From Cytophagales bacterium (GTDB lineage: Bacteria > Bacteroidota > Bacteroidia > Cytophagales > Cyclobacteriaceae): DNA of 45,162 bases. Every line of letters starts with the position of its first letter. Position 1 is the first letter of the stretch. The DNA is taken from contig JAAFHY010000018.1 in NCBI GenBank assembly GCA_013298505.1, positions 1 through 45,162 of the forward strand, in the 5' to 3' direction. The notes under the pieces were generated by a model. The model was not told where the DNA came from. It ran no database searches and saw only the letters and a program-made list of their open reading frames with translations. Below are positions 43,301 through 45,162 of the stretch, in pieces. A program made the translations under genes and the position numbers.

Positions 43301-44162
43301 CAACGGTTGACCATGCTGTTCCATTTGCACTTCTTAGCAAAGCACCTGCGTTGCCGCAGGCATAAAAACCTTTATTTCCCAAAACATCATAAGAGGCAAT
43401 GGCCAGCAAATTGCTCGTAGTGCCACTGGTTTGAGCACCCCATACGCTTCCTCCATCAATCGACCTAATTATAGTGCCCGATTCTCCTGCAGCATACAGT
43501 TCAGAATTAACAGCCGTAATAGCATATAAATCATTGGTTCCAAAGGTGCTGACTGTCCAGGTAGTTCCTCCGTTGTTTGTTCTGCAAATAGTACCATTTG
43601 CACCAACTGCAATTGCATCGAATTGACCTTGCGCCATGACCTTGTGAAGTGTATTGGTTGTATTACTTGTCTGTGCCGTCCAGGTGGCGCCTCCATTTGT
43701 TGTTTTAAATATTTTACCACTCGCGCCTACCACCCACCCCACATTGATATCAAACATAGAGATTGAGTTAAGGGTTGGCAGGCCAGCGATGGTGGTGGAG
43801 CTCCAGGTTGATCCACCGTTTGTTGTGCGTAGCACCTTGTCTTGCCCCGCAACCCAAAAGGTGAATCTATCAATCGCGGAAAAAGACTTAAAATCAGTAG
43901 TAACTCCTGTGTTAATTACCGTCCATGCTCCACCCTCCGAATTCATCTTTTGAACTAGACCATCATCTCCAACCGCAAATATCTGGTAGGCCTTAGGGCT
44001 AGTTGCAACCTGAACCTGCTCAATGTCTCGGATTACTGACGGAGCGGGGTTAAAAAGCGTCCATGTTGTTTGGCCGAATGTGGGACTGACTGAAACAAAA
44101 ATCAAAAGACACAGAGCAGAGCTCAAAATTGTCTTCAGCAAAGCAAAAACTAAAGTTTTCAT
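37341..44162 (-). CDS. Giant repetitive surface protein with type IX sorting domain
   Basis: A 2273-residue protein with a signal peptide (to about residue 30, PTFGQ). Order of parts: a Ycf48/BNR-like propeller at about 40-320 with repeated NGGxTW motifs; two Ig/PKD-like domains at about 325-500; four Ig-like domains of the SbsA type at about 501-962 (each with a DNAT..V start, FSEN, and a WNFTT end); four MBG/Big_2-like repeats of 83 residues (968-1299); one more SbsA-type domain (1300-1415); eight further repeats (1416-2081); an ASH/choice-of-anchor-like domain (about 2085-2184, NLTFGNVIVPNPSVKPLTISN); and a type A sorting domain (about 2195-2273, SVFPNPGKDIFTFEI, ending IRLIKY). It is probably exported by the type IX system and bound to the surface, for adhesion or gliding. 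The ligand is unknown. A two-component system lies upstream. Confidence 0.88.
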   Translation of the reverse strand: MKTLVFALLKTILSSALCLLIFVSVSPTFGQTTWTLFNPAPSVIRDIEQVQVATSPKAYQIFAVGDDGLVQKMNSEGGAWTVINTGVTTDFKSFSAIDRFTFWVAGQDKVLRTTNGGSTWSSTTIAGLPTLNSISMFDINVGWVVGASGKIFKTTNGGATWTAQTSNTTNTLHKVMAQGQFDAIAVGANGTICRTNNGGTTWTVSTFGTNDLYAITAVNSELYAAGESGTIIRSIDGGSVWGAQTSGTTSNLLAIASYDVLGNKGFYACGNAGALLRSANGTAWSTVATGRTDNFLAIENIPSSPFNFYLATSTKGFMSTFGFASCTTPTTTMVSSNITACLGGDITITTASTGTITTRSLKKDGVAVNVNGNTTALGNVITLTNVQPSQTGTYLVEVTSPCGNASSASITITVNATPAQPSTITIDNPNPSQGIQYDLSVANIAGTTYAWNGGTGASITGSGNAVGVSWSTTGAKTVTVTPSNSCGIGTARTLALNVSASLATPTLFPADNATNVSISSNLTLTFSESFLSFIPGKVITIKRTADNSIFESYTLTSTNVTKVNGVVTINPTANFQESTGYYVQIEGGSITIPSPPFSGYTGILTTTAWNFTTTESIPPIITSYLPVDNATGVNVSSNLVATFSENVFPVATKMVTIKKLTDNSVVHSYVLPSTNVVISGNTVTINPSSDLVANTDYYVNMDVGAFEDAAGNDFAGLTNQSTWNFATAAAVDVTPPVISSLSPLDNATDVAVATNLIATFSENVTAVATKTVSIRRASDNSVFESYTLPSSNVVVSGTTVTINPTGSLANSVGYYVNMDIGALEDAAGNDFVGISNTTFWSFTTVAGGDVTPPTVVSFSPADNATGVSAASDFTVTFSENVQNVNGKVVQLRLIAGGVLIESITLPDTKVTVSGSIVTINPTSNLSASSDYYIGIEAGAFEDLAGNDFAGFLNNSTWNFTTAGPVPQNQTITFNALASKTFGDALFALTATSSSGLPVSYASSNTSVATIIGSTVTIVGVGSTTITASQAGNGSFNPATNVQQTLTVSKANQTITFGTLAARTFGDANFSLGATASSTLSVSYTSSNTAVATVSGNTVTIVGAGSTIITASQAGNTNYNAAADVQQTLTVNKANQTITFGALAARTFGDANFTLGATASSALSVSYASSNPAVATISGNSVTIVGAGSAIITVSQAGNTNYNAAANVQQTLAVNKANQIITFNALPGKQVGDAAFGLTATTSSGLALSYTSSNTTVATISGSTVTIVGAGSTTITASQAGNTNFNAATSVQQTLTVTNAAPAMAIQSLTPVDNAVDVDGSMNLAITFNQNIAIGSGTISIFRSDNDALITSLSNFSGDINISNATVTFNFPANIPAGTSVYINLSAGYFRSAVDGSNTFAGISNKTTWNFTIAKLDQTIAFGALTAKTFGDANFSLTASASSGLDLSYSSSNPAVATVSGTTVTVVGAGSTTITASQSGNATFNAATNVQQTLTINKANQTITFGALAAKTFGDASFTLGASASSGLAVSYSSSNTSVATISGNTVTIVGAGSTTITASQSGNTNFNAASSVIQSVTVNKANQTITFNALTAKAFGDASFTLGATSTAGLSVSYASSNTSIATVSGNTVTVVAAGSTTITASQAGNANFNAATSVPQILTVNKADQTISFSALASKTFGDANFTLDATASSALGISYSSNNTAVATISGNTVTIVGAGSTTITASQGGNANINSAPIVQQTLTVNKASQTISFAAIPAKVVGDAAFSLSASSSSGLAISFISSNTSVATVNGSTVTIVGAGTSTITALQGGNTNYNSAVADRVLTVSNPALQNQTITFNALPTKTFGDAAFTISASATSGLAVSFSSSNTSVATISGNTVAIVGAGSTTITAQQSGNGSFNAAPVVQQVLTVNKATQTLTFGTLFAKAFGDAPYSITATSTAGLAISFSSSNTAVAIVAGNTITIIGAGSTTITASQGGDANFQAAAAVGQSLTVNKANQTITFGSLVAKNLSDPPFSLNAAASSGLVVSYSSSNTSVATVSGNTVTIVGQGTTNITASQSGNSNYNAASNVIQSLTVSNSTSTRIISLSGNLTFGNVIVPNPSVKPLTISNAGNASLEITQINFPSGYTGDKTSGTIAPGSTLVVNVSFTPNAPKQYDGMITVTSNATAGISSINISGTGILVTAVEDDPAFTKPISVFPNPGKDIFTFEIAQLDNTVATVLDGSGRVAETLELIKIDKDKYQLNLTHLAQGVFYVQVFAQKNIKTIRLIKY
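37920..39917 (-). repeat. Eight tandem repeats of about 249 bp in the adhesin gene
   Basis: Each unit encodes about 83 residues of the form NQTITF..L..KTFGDA.F.L.A....L..SYSSSN..VATVSGNTVTIVGAG.. and so on. One of the eight is two codons longer (SNPALQ linker at its end). The units are diverged in DNA, more than the four-unit block. Confidence 0.92.
39918..40265 (-). other. SbsA-type Ig-like domain inserted between two repeat blocks
   Basis: This 116-residue part (SLTPVDNAVDVDG start, then TWNFTIAKL end) is related to the four Ig-like domains at residues 501-962 and not to the 83-residue repeats around it. It divides the repeat array into four plus eight units. Confidence 0.85.
40266..41261 (-). 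repeat. Four tandem repeats of 249 bp in the adhesin gene
   Basis: Units two and three of this block are very similar in DNA; for example AGCATCGCCAAAAGTTCTGG recurs at 40713 and 40962, exactly 249 bases apart. This suggests recent duplication or gene conversion. Confidence 0.92.
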
Positions 44163-44225
44163 GTATGTACCGGGTTAGTGAATAAGGCGATGTAAAACTG
44201 CCTTTAAACCCAGCGCAGGGGTATT

Positions 44226-44259
44226 GGGGAAATACCGTAAAGGTGATGAGGGGAAATAC
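44226..44259 (-). promoter_or_regulatory. Direct repeats upstream of the adhesin gene
   Basis: GTATTTCCCC (minus strand) occurs at 44259-44250 and 44235-44226, 24 bases apart. The second copy also lies in a 6-bp inverted repeat GGTATT/AATACC (44220-44236). The sites are 64-97 bases before the adhesin ATG. They could bind the NarL-type regulator encoded next to them. Confidence 0.45.
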
Positions 44260-44262
44260 TTA

Positions 44263-44323
44263 GTTGTTAGTTATTCGTTGGTGGTTGTTCGATCTGCTAC
44301 CCGAATAACGAATAACCAACAAC
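44263..44323 (-). terminator. Possible hairpin after the response regulator gene
   Basis: GTTGTTAGTTATTCGTT (44263-44279) and AACGAATAACCAACAAC (44307-44323) pair over 17 positions with one mismatch, with a 27-base loop. It begins 10 bases after the regulator stop. No U run follows, so termination is uncertain. Confidence 0.4.
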
Positions 44324-44332
44324 GAGCAACGA

Positions 44333-44971
44333 TTAAAGACTAGCGAGTCCTTCTTTGATTGCAAACTTGATAAGATCAACATCTGATTTGAAGCCAAGCT
44401 TATCCATGCAATTTTTCTTGTGCACTTCTACGGTGCGCGGACTGATGTTGAGGTGATCGGCTATTTCTTTGTGCGATAACCCGCGGGCAAAGGCCTTCAC
44501 AAAATCGAGTTCACGCTCTGAGAGCGAGGCGAGTTTATCACTCTTGCCTTGCGAGGCTTTGAGTAAAAGTTCAGTGTATTGCCCAGCATAAAACGTGTGC
44601 CCTGTCTTCAAGGCTTCGAGTGCTTCGAGGTAGGTGTCTTTTCCGGAGTCTTTGGAGATCATTCCTTCCACACCTAAATCGCGGCAAAGCTTCACGGGTG
44701 CGTCTTCCTTCAATGCTGTTAAAATCAGGATTTTTATGTGCGGATGTTTTTGTTTCAACGCTTCGGCTATCTCCACTCCACTTTTGCCCGGCAATTGAAT
44801 ATCCAACACGCAAATGTCAGGTGTGGCTTCATCCAGCTTCGAAAAAAATTCCTCCCAATTTCCGGCTGTGCCTACTACTTTAAAACTCAAATTGCCCAAC
44901 AACATGGCGCGGATACCATCGCGCACCAGCTTATGATCATCTACCAAAAAAATGCGGAGGGGTTGGTTCAT
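44333..44971 (-). CDS. NarL/FixJ family response regulator
   Basis: The receiver domain covers residues 1-120: Asp11-Asp12, phosphoacceptor Asp57 in VLDIQLPGKSG, Thr85 and Lys107. The LuxR/NarL-type helix-turn-helix covers about 147-210: LSERELDFVKAFARGLSHKEIADHLNISPRTVEVHKKNCMDKLG. At 212 residues it is complete. The ATG overlaps the stop of the sensor kinase gene (ATGA), which shows they act as one two-component system. The giant adhesin gene follows 170 bases downstream on the same strand, and short direct repeats lie between. Regulation of the adhesin is a reasonable inference. Confidence 0.95.
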   Translation of the reverse strand: MNQPLRIFLVDDHKLVRDGIRAMLLGNLSFKVVGTAGNWEEFFSKLDEATPDICVLDIQLPGKSGVEIAEALKQKHPHIKILILTALKEDAPVKLCRDLGVEGMISKDSGKDTYLEALEALKTGHTFYAGQYTELLLKASQGKSDKLASLSERELDFVKAFARGLSHKEIADHLNISPRTVEVHKKNCMDKLGFKSDVDLIKFAIKEGLASL

Positions 44972-45162
44972 GAAATTTGCGGCAACTCGATAACAAATGT
45001 ACTGCCTTTGCCCGGTTGGCTGATAACGGATACCCGTCCCTGATTTCGTTCTACTAATTCCTTCACCAATAGCAACCCGATGCCTGCACCCTTTTCAACT
45101 GAGTTGCCAATCTGCTGTGTGCTCTGCTCCATCTTAAACAACTTAGCCACTTCTTCCTCACT
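44968..45162 (-). CDS. Sensor histidine kinase, C-terminal part (cut by window edge)
   Basis: Only the last 64 residues are in the window; the frame is open to the right edge. They form the end of a HATPase domain: VEKGAGIGLLLVKELVERNQGRVSV with the G2-type GxGIGL motif, and PGKGSTFVIELP at the end. This is the usual ATP-binding end of kinases that phosphorylate NarL-type or other regulators. Sensor and membrane parts lie outside, so the signal cannot be inferred. It overlaps the response regulator start by four bases and is certainly its partner. Confidence 0.9.
   Translation of the reverse strand, partial: SEEEVAKLFKMEQSTQQIGNSVEKGAGIGLLLVKELVERNQGRVSVISQPGKGSTFVIELPQIS

Noticed and set aside
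37543-43953. Many plus-strand ORFs of 60-100 codons across the adhesin gene
   Set aside because: They recur with the repeats and reflect the low-complexity codon pattern of the opposite strand.

Overview
The window looks like chromosomal DNA of a Bacteroidota member, most likely order Cytophagales. The evidence is a fused SecD-SecF, the type IX secretion genes porU and porV, a giant surface protein with a type IX sorting domain, outer-membrane barrel genes, AT-rich spacers, weak Shine-Dalgarno signals and many TTG/GTG starts. I see no tRNA, rRNA, CRISPR array, insertion sequence or prophage. No gene-free stretch reaches 300 bases.

Layout. 1-1.6 kb: minus-strand pair of a frameshifted membrane-protein gene and xdhC. 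1.6-5.8 kb: plus-strand uridine kinase, a small anchored protein and secDF, closed by a strong bidirectional terminator. 5.8-11.1 kb: minus-strand unit of an FAD oxidoreductase, a TolB-propeller/Omp85-barrel fusion and a YicC-type RNase. 11.3-18.5 kb: tightly packed plus-strand unit of a metallo-hydrolase, pssA, porU, porV and an M16 homologue that lacks the second zinc histidine. 18.6-22.1 kb: minus-strand circularly permuted ATP-grasp / alpha-E / transglutaminase set, a predicted peptide-bond forming and processing module. 22.3-24.9 kb: an outer-membrane barrel gene and a lipoprotein of the PAP2/vanadium-haloperoxidase superfamily with a visible internal duplication, followed by a terminator. 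25-26.3 kb: an anchored protein of unknown function and a MazEF-type toxin-antitoxin pair with a palindromic candidate operator. 26.4-31.2 kb: an FtsX/LolC-type permease, and divergently NamZ (N-acetylmuramidase) with a membrane-anchored GH5-like hydrolase. A GC-rich structured element sits in the divergent gap. 31.3-36.8 kb: plus-strand housekeeping genes nth, fmt, folA, an SDR, msrB, a DUF2147 protein and a barrel protein. 36.9-45.2 kb: a minus-strand cluster of sensor kinase (cut by the window edge), NarL-type regulator, a 2273-residue repetitive adhesin-like protein and a small lipoprotein.

How they fit together. Much of the window serves the cell envelope: SecDF moves proteins over the inner membrane, PorU/PorV complete export and surface attachment of type IX cargo, and the giant protein at the right end is such a cargo. 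NamZ, the permease, the barrels and the lipoproteins also belong to the envelope.

The most unexpected observations are these. A 5-bp tandem duplication has shifted the frame of the gene beside xdhC. A one-base change in an A-tract seems to separate the natural start of namZ from its reading frame. The ATP-grasp/alpha-E/transglutaminase set lies tail to tail with the porU/porV unit. The vanadium-haloperoxidase-like lipoprotein has two related halves. The adhesin has twelve repeats of about 83 residues with an inserted different domain. Short direct repeats upstream of the adhesin could be targets of the adjacent response regulator.
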